Shown: in pieces, positions 44,062 to 53,836 of the stretch | Layout of the letters: every line of letters begins with the position of its first letter | Numbering within the stretch: position 1 is the stretch's first letter | Notes under the pieces: model-generated | The model's database searches: none | The model's input: the letters and a program-made list of their open reading frames with translations, nothing else | What the model was told of the DNA's origin: nothing | Assembly: GCA_024655885.1 (NCBI GenBank) | Contig: JANLFN010000006.1 | Span: forward strand, 124,001 to 188,000 | Source of the DNA: Eubacteriales bacterium | GTDB lineage: Bacteria > Bacillota > Clostridia > Acetivibrionales > JANLFN01 | Length of the DNA: 64,000 nt | Direction of reading: 5' to 3' | Position numbers and translations under genes: made by a program

Positions 44062-45463
44062 CTAGACTTGTGCACTAATTTGTAACAAAATGTATTGGTA
44101 GTGCAGCCAATAACTGTATTGCCAATAAGTTGGCAAAATAAAAGCATAAGTAGACCAAATGTGGTAGTTTTAAATTTACTAGAGATAAAACATTCCACGG
44201 GGATCAAACTTATGCCTGAGATAATAATGATAGAGCAAAACCAGGATATAATCAACTATATAAATATGCTAAATTTACCTATTTCTCCTGCTTTGCGAAA
44301 CCATATGGTCAATATGATTTCAGGCATAGTAACAACCGAAGGGAACAAAACTATCTCTGCAATTTATGAAAAGCTTACATGCAACCGGGATAGAAGTAGC
44401 GGTTCAAGGTTTTTAGGAGAGTATAATTGGAGTAACGAGTATGTTGACCACAAAAGGATAACCCACTCCCTCAAAGAGATTCGTAAGAATGTGAAGGAAG
44501 GCACTGTAGGTTTTCTTATCATAGATGATTCTTTGAGTAAAAAAGATAAGTCTACCAAGAATATCGAGGGCCTTGAATATCACAATTCTTACAGCGATGG
44601 TAATAAGCCTATGTGGTCACACTGCGTAGTAACTTCCCATTATAAAATCTCCGACTACTCAATGCCGCTTAACTTTAAGCTTTACCTTAGAGAACAGTTC
44701 TTCGGCAAGAAAGCTAAGAAACTCTTTAAGAATAAGCAGCAGCTTGCAGTGCAACTCATTGATGAGTTTTTACCGGTTACAGAAGTAACGTACTTACTCA
44801 TAGATGCCTGGTATACATCCGGCAAGATGATGCTCCATGCTTTATCCAAGGGATATCACACGATTGGAAGAATTAAGCCCAATAGAGTGATATATCCGGC
44901 AGGTATCAAAACAAACGTCAAAGAGTTTTCCAAACTAGTTAGTAAGGAGGAAACCCGCCCGGTTACAGTGGGGGACCAAACCTACTATGTTTACAGGTAT
45001 GAAGGAAAAATCAATGACCTTGAAAATACCGTAATCCTGTTCAGTTGGAGCAAAAAGGACTTATCCGATGGCCCGGTATTCATAATAAGTACTGATGTAA
45101 GCCTTACCACCTCCAGAATTATCGAATACTACCTGAAACGCTGGGATATTGAAGTAAGTTACCGGTATCACAAGACCGGACTTGGTTTTGATGAGTACCA
45201 GGTTGAATCCTTAACCTCTATAAAGCGTTTCTGGAGCATGGTCTTTATGACCTATACTTTCTTGAAGCTTTTCAGGGCTTCAAACAAGAGAACCTTAAAG
45301 CTCGAAACTATTGGAGATACCATAGGGTATTTCCGCAAACAATACTTGGTTAGTATTGTTAAATTTGTATTTGCTTGTGCTGAAAATGGTATGGATATCG
45401 ATACCACATTTTCAAAGTTAGGTATCGCTGCATAAATATTTACATTTTACTGCACAAGTCTAG
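44062..45463 (+). mobile_element. IS701-like insertion sequence with CTAG target duplication
   Basis: The element proper is 44066-45459 (1394 bases). Its ends are imperfect inverted repeats beginning ACTTGTGCA (left ACTTGTGCACTAA, right ACTTGTGCAGTAA). It is flanked on both sides by CTAG, matching the 4-base YTAR target duplication of the IS701 family. It holds one transposase gene without frameshift. It is inserted in the last codons of a small minus-strand gene, and its right end now supplies that gene's stop codon. Confidence 0.9.
44212..45435 (+). CDS. IS701-family DDE transposase
   Basis: This ~407-residue transposase (start taken at the MPEIIMIEQNQDIINY methionine) contains an early Asp in GFLIIDDSLSKKDK, the second catalytic Asp in YLLIDAWYTSGKMM and a C-terminal Glu in YYLKRWDIEVSYRYHKTGLG, all in the usual DDE order. 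It appears intact. It is transcribed away from the copper operon, so read-through into that operon is not expected from the transposase promoter. Confidence 0.9.
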   Translation: MPEIIMIEQNQDIINYINMLNLPISPALRNHMVNMISGIVTTEGNKTISAIYEKLTCNRDRSSGSRFLGEYNWSNEYVDHKRITHSLKEIRKNVKEGTVGFLIIDDSLSKKDKSTKNIEGLEYHNSYSDGNKPMWSHCVVTSHYKISDYSMPLNFKLYLREQFFGKKAKKLFKNKQQLAVQLIDEFLPVTEVTYLLIDAWYTSGKMMLHALSKGYHTIGRIKPNRVIYPAGIKTNVKEFSKLVSKEETRPVTVGDQTYYVYRYEGKINDLENTVILFSWSKKDLSDGPVFIISTDVSLTTSRIIEYYLKRWDIEVSYRYHKTGLGFDEYQVESLTSIKRFWSMVFMTYTFLKLFRASNKRTLKLETIGDTIGYFRKQYLVSIVKFVFACAENGMDIDTTFSKLGIAA

Positions 45464-45644
45464 TTTGCGTATTATTTTGTTTCTGTGTATCCGGTGTCTG
45501 GTTATTTCCTGTATTCGGGGCATTCTGCGTGGTATTCCGTTCAACACCTTCATTTTCATTTTCTAAAAGCTCAAAACCATTTTCCTCATTTTTTGGTTCT
45601 TTATATATAAGCATGCTTCCTATCATTTTTAGTAATCCTGCCAT
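45447..45644 (-). CDS. small Asn/Thr-rich protein truncated at its last codons by the IS
   Basis: This 65-residue protein begins MAGLLKMIGSMLIYKEPKNE and continues into a low-complexity Asn/Gln/Thr/Pro region. The last four residues (RLVQ) are encoded by the IS right end. Removing the IS and one CTAG restores an ending of Thr-Ser-stop, so only the very end changed. AGGACGG precedes the ATG weakly. Family unknown. It was probably upstream of the copper operon before the insertion. Confidence 0.6.
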   Translation of the reverse strand: MAGLLKMIGSMLIYKEPKNEENGFELLENENEGVERNTTQNAPNTGNNQTPDTQKQNNTQTRLVQ

Positions 45645-46136
45645 CCCTTCACCGTCCTATGCAGAATAATCTATGGTATAAATTATTTGCTCACCTTATC
45701 AATGTTATGCAATCAGAATTTTCGGGCAATGATATAAATGGGAACAGCAATGGGAAATAAGGTATTAACATTTAACATAGATCTTAACAAGTAAGTAATT
45801 ATTAACTATTAAACCAAGTAAGCTTCATAACACCAATAAAAATGGGACTTTGGGAACCAATAAATAATACTATCAGATCATGTCCTGTTCTCCTTAATAT
45901 TTTATAATCAAATCAATGGAGGTGTAAAAATATGAAATTTTCCGAATTTAACAAATATTAATAAAATTACCCCAAATTCAACATAGCCTTTAACGAATAT
46001 TTATATCTGAGATTAGTGAAAACTCTGGCTTGTTAAAAGTAGTCACTATCATGTAGGTAATTTTAACTATATATGAACCATCAAAATGGTTTATATAACA
46101 AAATCATAATTCATAATTTAAAGGAGGATGATTTTC
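45645..46136. other. intergenic region upstream of the SLH gene, with a nine-codon frame
   Basis: About 490 AT-rich bases. At 45932-45961 a nine-codon frame (MKFSEFNKY) follows a GGAGGTG ribosome site; it could be a leader peptide or a gene remnant. Several ATATA-rich stretches at 45980-46110 may hold the promoter of the SLH gene. No other gene was seen. Confidence 0.45.
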
Positions 46137-47735
46137 ATGAGAAAGAGTATGAAAGTTTTATTAACTGTAATGGTTGTCCTAACACTGCTAACAACAAGCT
46201 TGTGTAGTGTTTATGCAAAACCTCGGGAGTCTGATGATGAGAGACAGTCAAGTAGATGGCAGCAACAACAGGGACAACATGGACAACAGGGACAATGGCA
46301 GCAGGGTGAAACGGACAATATAAATATATTTGAGGATGTAGATAAGGACTTTTGGGCGTATCAGGCAATATTAGACCTTACAAAACGTGGAATACTTAAT
46401 GGATATTCCGATAAGACGTTTAAGCCGAACGCCAACGTAACAAGATCTGAGTTTGCTAAAATGCTCACAAAGACGTTAAATTTAACATCAACCGGTAATA
46501 CACAGACATTCGCAGATGTCCCACCGTCAAGTTGGGAATATAATGCGGTTGAAGCTGCAAAGAACTATTTAACAGGGTACCAGACAAGCAATGGTACATT
46601 ATATTTCTATGGAAGTAGAAATGCAGTTCGTGAAGATATGGCGGTTGCATTGGTAAAAGCTCTCAATTTAACCGTAGAAAGCGATAATGGTCAGCTGCAG
46701 CAAATATATACAGATTATAATGCAATATCCCCCAATTTAAGGAATTATGTCTATACTGCTTATAAAGATGGCATAATGATAGGATCAAATGGAATGTTTG
46801 CTCCACAGGGTAATTTAACAAGGGCACAAGCAGCTACTCTACTGGAGAGGGCATTGCAAAAAACTGAAAAAGTAACTGTCGATGACAGTGATAGCCAAAA
46901 AGTAGTCGTTGGCAATTCAAATACAGGCAGTACACTGGATACAGATGCCACATTGAGTAATTTGACAGTCAACGGAACGACGGTTTCCGGTTTCGCTGCA
47001 AACATATTTACATATAATGTTGTATTGCCCGCAGGAACAACAGCAATTCCGACAGTTGCCGCTACTGTAAATGATACGGATAAGGCAGCTGCTACTATAG
47101 TTCAAGCTGCCGGTTTGCCTGGAACTGCAACAGTAATAGTAACAGCGCAGGATGGAATAACCCAAAAGATATACACTGTAAACTTCACTGTTTCAACAGT
47201 ATTGGACACTGATGCGACATTGAGCAATTTAACAGTCAATGGAACTACGGTAGCCGGTTTTAATCCAGCCACATTGGCTTATAATGTAGTGTTGCCAGCA
47301 GGTACAACAGTAGTCCCTACAGTAGTGGCAACAGTAAATGACACAGGTAAGGCAACCGCGGTAATAACTCCGGCAGCAAGCTTGCCTGGCACAACTATTA
47401 TACAAGTTACTGCACAAGACGGAACGACTAAAAAAATATATACCATTAACTTTACAGTTGCAGCATTAGATACGGATGCGACATTAAGCTCTTTGACAGT
47501 TAACGGAAGTATAATAGCCGGATTTAATGCAAATACGCTTACTTACAATGTAGTGTTGCCAATGGGGACAACTGCAGTCCCTACAGTGGCGGCTGCAGTA
47601 AATGACACCGGTAAAGCAACTGCTACTGTGATTCAGGCAACAGGTTTGCCTGGAACTGCAACAGTAGTCGTAACAGCACAAGATAGAACAACCCAAAAGG
47701 TGTACACAATAAATTTCACAGTTTCTGCATCATAG
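46137..47735 (+). CDS. S-layer-homology surface protein with three cadherin-like beta-sandwich repeats
   Basis: This ~532-residue secreted protein has a signal peptide (MKVLLTVMVVLTLLTTSLCS) and a Gln-rich linker. Three SLH motifs follow (about residues 55-245; DVDKDFWAYQAILDLTKRG and RAQAATLLERALQ as examples). Then come three ~87-residue repeats starting LDTDATLSNLTVNG, GVLP-type strands and ending KIYTVNFTVS, which match the cadherin-like beta-sandwich family. SLH motifs bind pyruvylated wall polymers; the repeats probably form a rod or adhesive stalk. I chose the ATG at 46137 because AAAGGAGG lies at a good distance; the earlier ATG touches it. The repeats are similar at the DNA level. 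It stands alone with its own terminator. Confidence 0.92.
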   Translation: MRKSMKVLLTVMVVLTLLTTSLCSVYAKPRESDDERQSSRWQQQQGQHGQQGQWQQGETDNINIFEDVDKDFWAYQAILDLTKRGILNGYSDKTFKPNANVTRSEFAKMLTKTLNLTSTGNTQTFADVPPSSWEYNAVEAAKNYLTGYQTSNGTLYFYGSRNAVREDMAVALVKALNLTVESDNGQLQQIYTDYNAISPNLRNYVYTAYKDGIMIGSNGMFAPQGNLTRAQAATLLERALQKTEKVTVDDSDSQKVVVGNSNTGSTLDTDATLSNLTVNGTTVSGFAANIFTYNVVLPAGTTAIPTVAATVNDTDKAAATIVQAAGLPGTATVIVTAQDGITQKIYTVNFTVSTVLDTDATLSNLTVNGTTVAGFNPATLAYNVVLPAGTTVVPTVVATVNDTGKATAVITPAASLPGTTIIQVTAQDGTTKKIYTINFTVAALDTDATLSSLTVNGSIIAGFNANTLTYNVVLPMGTTAVPTVAAAVNDTGKATATVIQATGLPGTATVVVTAQDRTTQKVYTINFTVSAS

Positions 47736-47790
47736 GAACTTACTTTGCTACATCAATTATAAAGCATGATTTCATATAGACCAAATAAGT

Positions 47791-47840
47791 AGAATAAGAG
47801 CCAGGAAGGCCGGTATTAGAGGCCTCTGGCTCTTATTCTT
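47791..47840 (+). terminator. terminator of the SLH gene
   Basis: AGAATAAGAGCCAG pairs with CTGGCTCTTATTCT, followed by TTTG. A 14-base perfect stem ~55 bases past the stop. Confidence 0.9.
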
Positions 47841-47952
47841 TTGTTCTAGTATTTTATTGGCAGTGTACATTATGGCTGCGATGCAATACCATTTTTACTT
47901 TTAAGTGCGCAACACTAAATATTAATGTTAAAATGAATTGTGAGGTTTAGCT

Positions 47953-48111
47953 ATGGAGTATATTAAGCTTAAGGTTCTATTAAAAGATTTATACAGACGT
48001 TTCTTCAGGGATGAAATCGTTTCCATGGGGGCAGAGATATCCTTTTGCTTTCTATTTTCACTTTCCCCGTTCCTGATTTTTTAATGACATTTATATGTTC
48101 CAATACTTCGG
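47953..48111 (+). pseudogene. YihY/BrkB-family membrane protein, N-terminal fragment with frameshift
   Basis: The frame starts MEYIKLKVLLKDLYRRFFRD and continues GAEISFCFLFSLSPFLIF, then stops. Adding one T in the T6 run near 48076 restores the family continuation LMTFI before another stop. Only ~50 of ~280 residues remain. Confidence 0.65.
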
Positions 48112-48188
48112 GATGAGAAGTATTTTCTGGAAAGCGTGGAATTATTGGCCTGCCCCCGTTTGTTGTACCAAGTTATAAGTTAGAGTCT

Positions 48189-48485
48189 TTGCCCCTTGGC
48201 TATCCCCTGAATTCGTCGTCGTACGAGGATATGAGCAACTACTCCGCCGTGATCAGGCTGACGTACAAGGACACTCTTTTCCTGCTGACCGGCGATGCCC
48301 AGGCTGCCAGCGAGCAGGAAATGCTAGCGGGTGGTGCCAACCTGAAGGCAGATGTGCTCAAGGTCGGCCTTCATGGATCACACACAAGTACCTATAATGC
48401 TTTTCTGATTGGCATCATGATTTATATAAAGAACCAGAAGCAGTTACTAAAAGAGGTAAAATCCGCGTCGTATACTAGCGAGTAA
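48189..48485 (+). pseudogene. ComEC-like MBL-fold hydrolase fragment
   Basis: Residues ~15-68 (SNYSAVIRLTYKDTLFLLTG, LLTGDAQAASEQEML and LKVGLHGSHTST) match the metallo-beta-lactamase part of ComEC/Rec2-type proteins, including GD and HGS metal-site motifs. After about codon 72 the frame runs into unrelated sequence. It is a short remnant without the N-terminal metal ligands. No intact com genes are nearby. Confidence 0.7.
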
Positions 48486-48797
48486 AATAGGGGTTCGACG
48501 ACTGATCAGGTCAAAACCCAATCTCTGTTGGTGGAGGTTCAATCTCACCGAACCCCTGAAAAGAGAAAAAGCCTTGAAATTCAGTTATATAAACTGTTCC
48601 AAGGCTTAAATTAGTTCCTAGTTGTCTTTAGTGAACAATATAGATGCATGATAAAATGAAGCCTATCAATAGCGCTGAAAGAGATTCAGTAATGTCTGGG
48701 AAATCCCTAATCATCTGGGGAAATAGACGAAAAGTCGAAAAATAATGAACTTTGTCAAAAAAACTTCTGTATTATAAGATTTCTGTATTATAAGATT
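48486..48797. other. intergenic region with two hairpins and a short tandem repeat
   Basis: AGGGGTTCG/CGAACCCCT (48489-48557) frames a tRNA-sized but anticodon-less element with a T-arm-like GGTTCAATC. AAGCCTTG/CAAGGCTT at 48569-48608 is a second hairpin. A 17-base unit TTCTGTATTATAAGATT is tandemly repeated at about 48764-48798. No gene seen. Confidence 0.5.
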
Positions 48798-48851
48798 AAA
48801 GAAGGAGTATCGAAGAACTGCAAACCAAGTAGTTTTCGATACCCCTTCTTT
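48798..48851. terminator. bidirectional terminator after the FAD reductase
   Basis: AAAGAAGGAGTATCGAA pairs with TTCGATACCCCTTCTTT (one G-T mismatch), about 30 bases after the minus-strand stop, with A/T runs on both flanks. Confidence 0.85.
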
Positions 48852-48878
48852 CAGATTTTTTCGGCTATACTTTGGATA

Positions 48879-50486
48879 CTATTTTCCTAAGGCATCGTCG
48901 GCTGCATAGGCTCCGCCAAGGCGTCCTGAAGTAAATGCATATCCGATGCCATCACCGTTACCGACGTAGGTATCACTGAATAATACACCTTCGGTATCTA
49001 TTCCGACTGCATACAATCCTTTAATCGGAAGTTTTTTGGAATTCAGAACCTGGAAGTTTTTATTGACGTTTAATCCGCCAACAGATGCTAAATTGTTGAT
49101 TTGAGCGTAAATAGCATAATACGGACCTGAACCATAGGGAACCAAGTATTTGGATGCTTTGCCGAAATCCGTATCTTTGCCGGTCTTGCAGGCCTGTTCA
49201 TAATTATTGAATGTTTGAGTAAAGGTGGCTTCATCCATTCCCGCATTTTTGGCTAATTCTGCAAGTGTGTTTCCTTTATATCCATCTCCGTTTGTGACCA
49301 TGGAATCTAACACTTTATCTGCGTCGGTCCAGGGGTGATCTAATTTGAATTTATCCTTCCAAGAAAGATAGAATTCAGGAGGCATTGCCGGCAGCGAGGT
49401 AACTTTGATTCCACTCATACCTTGCTTCATCAAGGCATCAATTTGAGATTTTGATACAATTACCAAGTGAAATGGACCTTGGTAAACACTCGTATTTGCA
49501 GATGCATCCGGCACCATGACCGCAGATTCATCTCTAAACCTTGCTCCGGAAGGACTTACATTCATTAAGGTAGGAAGATAAGTCAGCATTAAGGGGTAGC
49601 TGGCCTTGTCCGCACTATATTGGGCTTTTAGCTTATCCGTCGCTTTGGCTAGAGTCTGATGAAACATTTGGATACCAAAATTAATCGGTTTTTCAGCGCC
49701 GACAGCCCAAGCCATCTTCAAGCCTTCACCGACATTTTGGGGAAGACCTCCGAGTATCGGGTCAAACCCGGAAGCTTCTTTGACCATTTCCTTATCTCCT
49801 GCATAACCGCCTGTAGCAAGAATGACATTTTTTGCGGTGATATCGAGGATAGTGCCATCTTTCTTTTTCGCTTCGACACCGATAACAGCACCATTAGCAT
49901 CTGTCAGAAGTTTCGTGCCTGTGGTCTCGGTGAGGACTTGACCGCCGGTTTTTTCTACCGAATCAGCCAGCATTTTTTTCAAGTAGCCCTGGCGATCCCC
50001 ATAGGCGGGAAGCACATGCATCTGTTCACCTGCAAAGTTAAGAAATGTTGTTGGATACCCTTTGCTGGTTAACCAGTCATAGGTGTCTCCTGAATTTGTT
50101 ATATATTGTCTTAGATCTGCAGCATTCACCCGCCAGTGGTTCAGAACGATCCAGTCGGAAATAATTTTCTCTTCGTCAACCGTAACACCATTTTTAACAG
50201 CTACGCTGGAATTGATAAATTTACCGGCCCAGGATATATTGCTTGCTCCGCCGATGGTTGATGTTTTTTCAATAAGGATTACCTTTGCACCCTTGTCTGC
50301 AGCCGCAACTGCTGCTGATACGCCGGAAGCCCCTGCTCCGACTACCGCAACATCTGCTTGCAGTTTCTCAGTCTTGGCAGTGGTGCTTGGAGGTGCCTTT
50401 TGAGTACACCCGATTAACATTGCAGGTATCAACAATACTCCAAGTAATATCGAGAGTATCATTTTGAGATAGGACTTCTTTTTCAT
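48879..50486 (-). CDS. exported FAD-dependent reductase (fumarate reductase/urocanate reductase-like)
   Basis: This 535-residue lipoprotein (lipobox AMLIGC) carries an FAD_binding_2 domain: dinucleotide motif VAVVGAGASGVSAAVAAADK, ILIEKTSTIGGAS, NVILATGGYAGDKEMV and a C-terminal VGNGDGIGYAFTSGRLGG. The middle capping region (about 130-420) includes PSGARFRDESAVM, typical of flavocytochrome c and urocanate reductases. No haem CXXCH or FMN-binding domain is present, so the electron donor is a separate protein. Such enzymes reduce a C=C bond of an unsaturated acid outside the cell. TATAAT lies near 50546 upstream. Substrate unknown; a link to the next methyltransferase module is possible but unproven. 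Confidence 0.9.
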   Translation of the reverse strand: MKKKSYLKMILSILLGVLLIPAMLIGCTQKAPPSTTAKTEKLQADVAVVGAGASGVSAAVAAADKGAKVILIEKTSTIGGASNISWAGKFINSSVAVKNGVTVDEEKIISDWIVLNHWRVNAADLRQYITNSGDTYDWLTSKGYPTTFLNFAGEQMHVLPAYGDRQGYLKKMLADSVEKTGGQVLTETTGTKLLTDANGAVIGVEAKKKDGTILDITAKNVILATGGYAGDKEMVKEASGFDPILGGLPQNVGEGLKMAWAVGAEKPINFGIQMFHQTLAKATDKLKAQYSADKASYPLMLTYLPTLMNVSPSGARFRDESAVMVPDASANTSVYQGPFHLVIVSKSQIDALMKQGMSGIKVTSLPAMPPEFYLSWKDKFKLDHPWTDADKVLDSMVTNGDGYKGNTLAELAKNAGMDEATFTQTFNNYEQACKTGKDTDFGKASKYLVPYGSGPYYAIYAQINNLASVGGLNVNKNFQVLNSKKLPIKGLYAVGIDTEGVLFSDTYVGNGDGIGYAFTSGRLGGAYAADDALGK

Positions 50487-50738
50487 TTAACTTATCCCCC
50501 CATTTTTCTTTTATTATGTCCTTTTTTTTATTTTCTATCTATTATAATATAAAAACAAAAAAATAAAAAGTAGAAAAAAAGGCAGGCAAACCCTTTAAGA
50601 AAATAATAAACTTCGGTGTAGCACTAATAATTGTCATTGGGGACGGTTAGTGTGAAAACAAAATAAGCTGAGAAAAAGAAAAAATAAATAAGACCTGCTT
50701 GCCTTAGACAACAGGAAAGATTTAATATAGGGATTTCC

Positions 50739-51050
50739 ATGAAGAACTTTTCTGGATTTAACCTTTCCAGCACTTTCATCGACTTTTTAGAAGAGCTTGA
50801 AGAAACGGGTGAAACCCAGAAGCTGACCACCGACCCTGAAGCAAGGGTCATGCAGAGTAAGGAAGGGTATCACTGCAGCTACAATGTACAGACCGCAGTT
50901 GATAAAGGCAGCCATTTGATTGCAGAAACAGAAATGCATTAAAGCAGGTGTTCTTCCTAACGAAACGGCAGGGTACGACCAGATGCTTGAGGTTTCTGAA
51001 AAGTGGGACAAGAAATACCAGGCAGCTATGAAGATCTGGAAATCTAATTG
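50739..51050 (+). pseudogene. IS1182-type transposase remnant
   Basis: A frame from 50739 reads LTTDPEARVMQSKEGYHCSY, then NVQTAVDKGSHLIAETE, the DDE-domain block of IS1182-like transposases. At ~50938 it shifts frame and continues KAGVLPNETAGYDQMLEVSE in another frame before losing homology. Both ends of the gene are absent. Confidence 0.75.
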
Positions 51051-51067
51051 GGATGTTATTTGCCCAT

Positions 51068-51313
51068 TCAGTTTATTCTCCTTAATGCTATCCTGTTTCG
51101 GATCTTAAGGATGATGTTTTCTTTCGATGTATGGAAAACCAGCAGATTATCTTTTGATTTTAGCAGTTCCCTGGTTGCATCCTGCTCGCTTACAGGACCA
51201 ATTATTGCAATATCATCAACATATTCAGCATCATTTTCTATATGCGATTTGAGAACTTCAAGTTTTACAAACTGATTCGGGTAAAGATTTCTCGCTTCCT
51301 CCTCCCATTTCAT
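51068..51313 (-). CDS. small conserved-looking protein of unknown function
   Basis: This ~81-residue soluble protein (start at the second Met, MKWEEEARNLYPNQFVKLEV) has GGAG ~9 bases upstream of 51313; a longer start at 51328 is possible. The acidic middle and the ending ILKIRNRIALRRIN resemble small hypothetical proteins common in Clostridia. No catalytic motif was seen. The 3' end abuts the transposase remnant. Confidence 0.5.
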   Translation of the reverse strand: MKWEEEARNLYPNQFVKLEVLKSHIENDAEYVDDIAIIGPVSEQDATRELLKSKDNLLVFHTSKENIILKIRNRIALRRIN

Positions 51314-51428
51314 AACAAACAACTCCATTCAAAATCTTTGTTTTTATTATACCACTTTGTAAAGCATAAAAAATATATAAAAGAGTCGCCGTAGATGCAC
51401 CTAATTGGTTTTGTGGCTAATGGGAAAT

Positions 51429-52100
51429 TCAACTACCACAACATTTTTTGTACTTTTTACCGCTTCCGCAGGGACAAGGACCATTCCTTCCCATTTTAAT
51501 CTCTTTTCTTATTGCAAACTTACCTTCTCGCCATGCAATCTGGACACTTCCTAATTTTTCATGGTGTAACTGCTTCCAAATACTTATTGGTAAGTCTCCG
51601 TGTTCGAGTGTCGTTTCGCCGTCAATATTATAGTCCACAAAGCAAATAAATTTGTCATTATTAGGAAATAGTTCTTTATTACCTCTTGCGTCATTTCTAT
51701 ATACGTTTATATAAAGAGCATCTGCATCCATGGTTCCATATTTGCGTGGTAGAGTAGGCGAAGGTACGTTTCGTACGGTTTTTAACCAGTCTACGCCTCT
51801 GTGGATTATTTCCAATATCTTTTCTTTTTCTGAAATGTCTCCAATAAACAAGTGGGCTTTTAATCTTTTTCTATCGGGTATACTTGCATCCTCAACATGG
51901 TTTACTTTATATTCTTTCTCCGTATGGTTAGGAAAACGGTAATTTTTAATTTCTTGCATATCAATTGGCTCTGTTGAAGCATCAAAAATAATGCAATCTC
52001 CTCTTTCTATCACACCTTTCATTACATTATCGAAAGGTCTAACCATGTCAAAGTAATGGTGCCCGAGGACCGTCCCCGTGCACCACCATTTCAAAAGCAT
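51429..52100 (-). CDS. SEC-C motif protein, 5' end altered by a repeat
   Basis: This 223-codon frame ends with [20 protein letters not shown], a classic SEC-C zinc motif, often found at the end of SecA and of many uncharacterised proteins. Residues ~20-200 have no family I recognise. The first ~18 codons fall in a dispersed GGGGACGGT-type repeat (about 52059-52087), and no ribosome site precedes 52100. The original start may be lost; the Met at 52046 is another option. It could be a truncated gene. Confidence 0.65.
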   Translation of the reverse strand: MLLKWWCTGTVLGHHYFDMVRPFDNVMKGVIERGDCIIFDASTEPIDMQEIKNYRFPNHTEKEYKVNHVEDASIPDRKRLKAHLFIGDISEKEKILEIIHRGVDWLKTVRNVPSPTLPRKYGTMDADALYINVYRNDARGNKELFPNNDKFICFVDYNIDGETTLEHGDLPISIWKQLHHEKLGSVQIAWREGKFAIRKEIKMGRNGPCPCGSGKKYKKCCGS

Positions 52101-52111
52101 AAGTCTTCCTT

Positions 52112-53296
52112 TTAAGCTGCCGGCGGGGGTACAGTCTTTGCGGGCCCCTTAAGTTTATATACACCCAATAGTACTGCTATAACGAAATAGCACACCATGG
52201 AGATAGTGATATGGAACCTTACGTCAGTATTGCCGGTTACCTGAATTAAAGCGCCTATATAGAATGTGGATATGAAACCACCTACATTGATGGCAACCAT
52301 CACAGCTGAAATAGCTTTTGCCGTGGCTGCAGGGGGAACCATAGCACCCACATCCATCATAAAGGCGGGCATGACAAGGCTGAAAGCAATTCCAATGATG
52401 ACTGCTCCTACGGTTAAAATCAGCAGGGTTTTAGCATAGATTACAACAATCAACCCCAGTACAGCTACTACCAATGAAACTGGAATGACGAGCTTTTTCA
52501 AAATCTTCACGATTGTACCGAAGACGGCCCCAGCGGCCATTCCTCCTACGGTCCACAGGGAGAGCACGGCTCCTGCAGCTGCCGCGTTGCCAAGGTTGCC
52601 GTCGACGATAATGGTGGACATGTTAAGCAGCAACGGGTACATAAGCATCATCAGCAAACCAAACACTGCGGATAAGCCATACACTCCAAGGGGCATTTTG
52701 ACTTTTTCACCGCCTTGCATCTGTTCTTCTTTTGGTGGCTCGGGGAGCCAAATAAGTACGATAAAGAAAGCGAGTGCGCCAAAGAGGAAGACAAAGAAAG
52801 TGAGAGCCCAGTTTATGGCGCAGAGAATACCTGCCACCATCTGCATCACGATACCGCCCACATTCATTATAACTGTTCCTAAACCCATCATGCCCGGAAC
52901 TTTCGGTCCATCAATAAGCTTGAAGATCAAAGCATTAGCAATAGGAGACGCTAAACCCATGGCTATGCCAAAACCGGCCCTGGCAACAAGGATGGCTGTA
53001 AAGTCCCGGAAGAAATAAGGCGCTATTCCAAATACGGTAAACAGCACCATGCTCATAAGAGTCATCATCCTGTATGAAACTTTTGTCCCCAGAAGAGCTC
53101 CGGATACGATAGTAGCCGGAATTATAAACAAAGAGGGAAGGGTGGTAACCAGTGCAATCGTAGTAAAAGGGATATTCGGGAAAGCCTTTGCGATATCTGC
53201 CAGGGCTGGAGTGACAGCACCAATACCCATTGACATAAAGAACAGTGTCATTATAGCAATTGCTGTGGTAGTCTTGTTACTCTTCATTATCATCAT
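52112..53296 (-). CDS. MFS carrier, 12-helix
   Basis: This 394-residue transporter has about 12 helices, beginning [20 protein letters not shown] and [20 protein letters not shown]. It has a motif-A-like loop after helix 2 and a long central loop ([15 protein letters not shown]). It resembles the CynX/NarK-like or sugar-efflux branch of the superfamily, but I cannot name a subfamily. The gene stands upstream (on the minus strand) of a possible reductase and downstream of the corrinoid/UroD pair, so it may carry that module's substrate, like the different MFS carrier at 19.5 kb. A palindrome and a UroD remnant lie between it and that pair. Confidence 0.85.
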   Translation of the reverse strand: MMIMKSNKTTTAIAIMTLFFMSMGIGAVTPALADIAKAFPNIPFTTIALVTTLPSLFIIPATIVSGALLGTKVSYRMMTLMSMVLFTVFGIAPYFFRDFTAILVARAGFGIAMGLASPIANALIFKLIDGPKVPGMMGLGTVIMNVGGIVMQMVAGILCAINWALTFFVFLFGALAFFIVLIWLPEPPKEEQMQGGEKVKMPLGVYGLSAVFGLLMMLMYPLLLNMSTIIVDGNLGNAAAAGAVLSLWTVGGMAAGAVFGTIVKILKKLVIPVSLVVAVLGLIVVIYAKTLLILTVGAVIIGIAFSLVMPAFMMDVGAMVPPAATAKAISAVMVAINVGGFISTFYIGALIQVTGNTDVRFHITISMVCYFVIAVLLGVYKLKGPAKTVPPPAA

Positions 53297-53778
53297 CCTT
53301 TCAAATATTGAATTTTTGATTTATATGATTTGCGATAAACCTTTTACAATCTATTTTTGGGTGCCCCGTAACAGAATTCGGTTTTAGAAGCGGAGTACCA
53401 CAATTATTGCAGTGTTTTTCAACATTTTGAATACACTGGAATTTTGTTATGTTAAAAAGCACTAGCTATCGCAAATCATAAGCAGGGATTCCTATGTTGC
53501 GAAAAGTACCTATTCATCTGGACAAAAAAGAGGATTCAACTGTTTTTACTATGTAAATTCTTTTTCACAATATATCTACACAGAAAAACAATAAAGCCTG
53601 GGAATCGGCAAAATCATAACAATGATGAGAGCTTATGGTGTCCACTAAACCCATGAGTTTCAGAGTAGTTTACAAAGGGATCTTGATGTTTTCATACCTT
53701 CAATGGTGAATCCCAAAGCATCCAACAGCTGGAATTCAGTGATACGCTTGGGGTTTCTCCATGGTGTGTTTTAAATTT

Positions 53779-53836
53779 CTATTTTTCAATTATTCCCAAA
53801 ATAACTGCTTTGATATTCTCCAACTGGGCATTGGGT
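53779..53836 (-). pseudogene. C-terminal remnant of a UroD-family methyltransferase
   Basis: Minus strand: PNAQLENIKAVILGIIEK-stop, the same ending as the UroD genes at 21061 and 53995 (PPNAKLKNVEAVILATIGK). Only about 18 codons remain, next to the intact gene, which suggests an ancestral tandem copy. Confidence 0.65.

Noticed and set aside
48489-48557. tRNA gene
   Set aside because: Acceptor-like and T-arm-like pieces exist, but the length (69 bases) leaves no anticodon arm and no CCA-type end.
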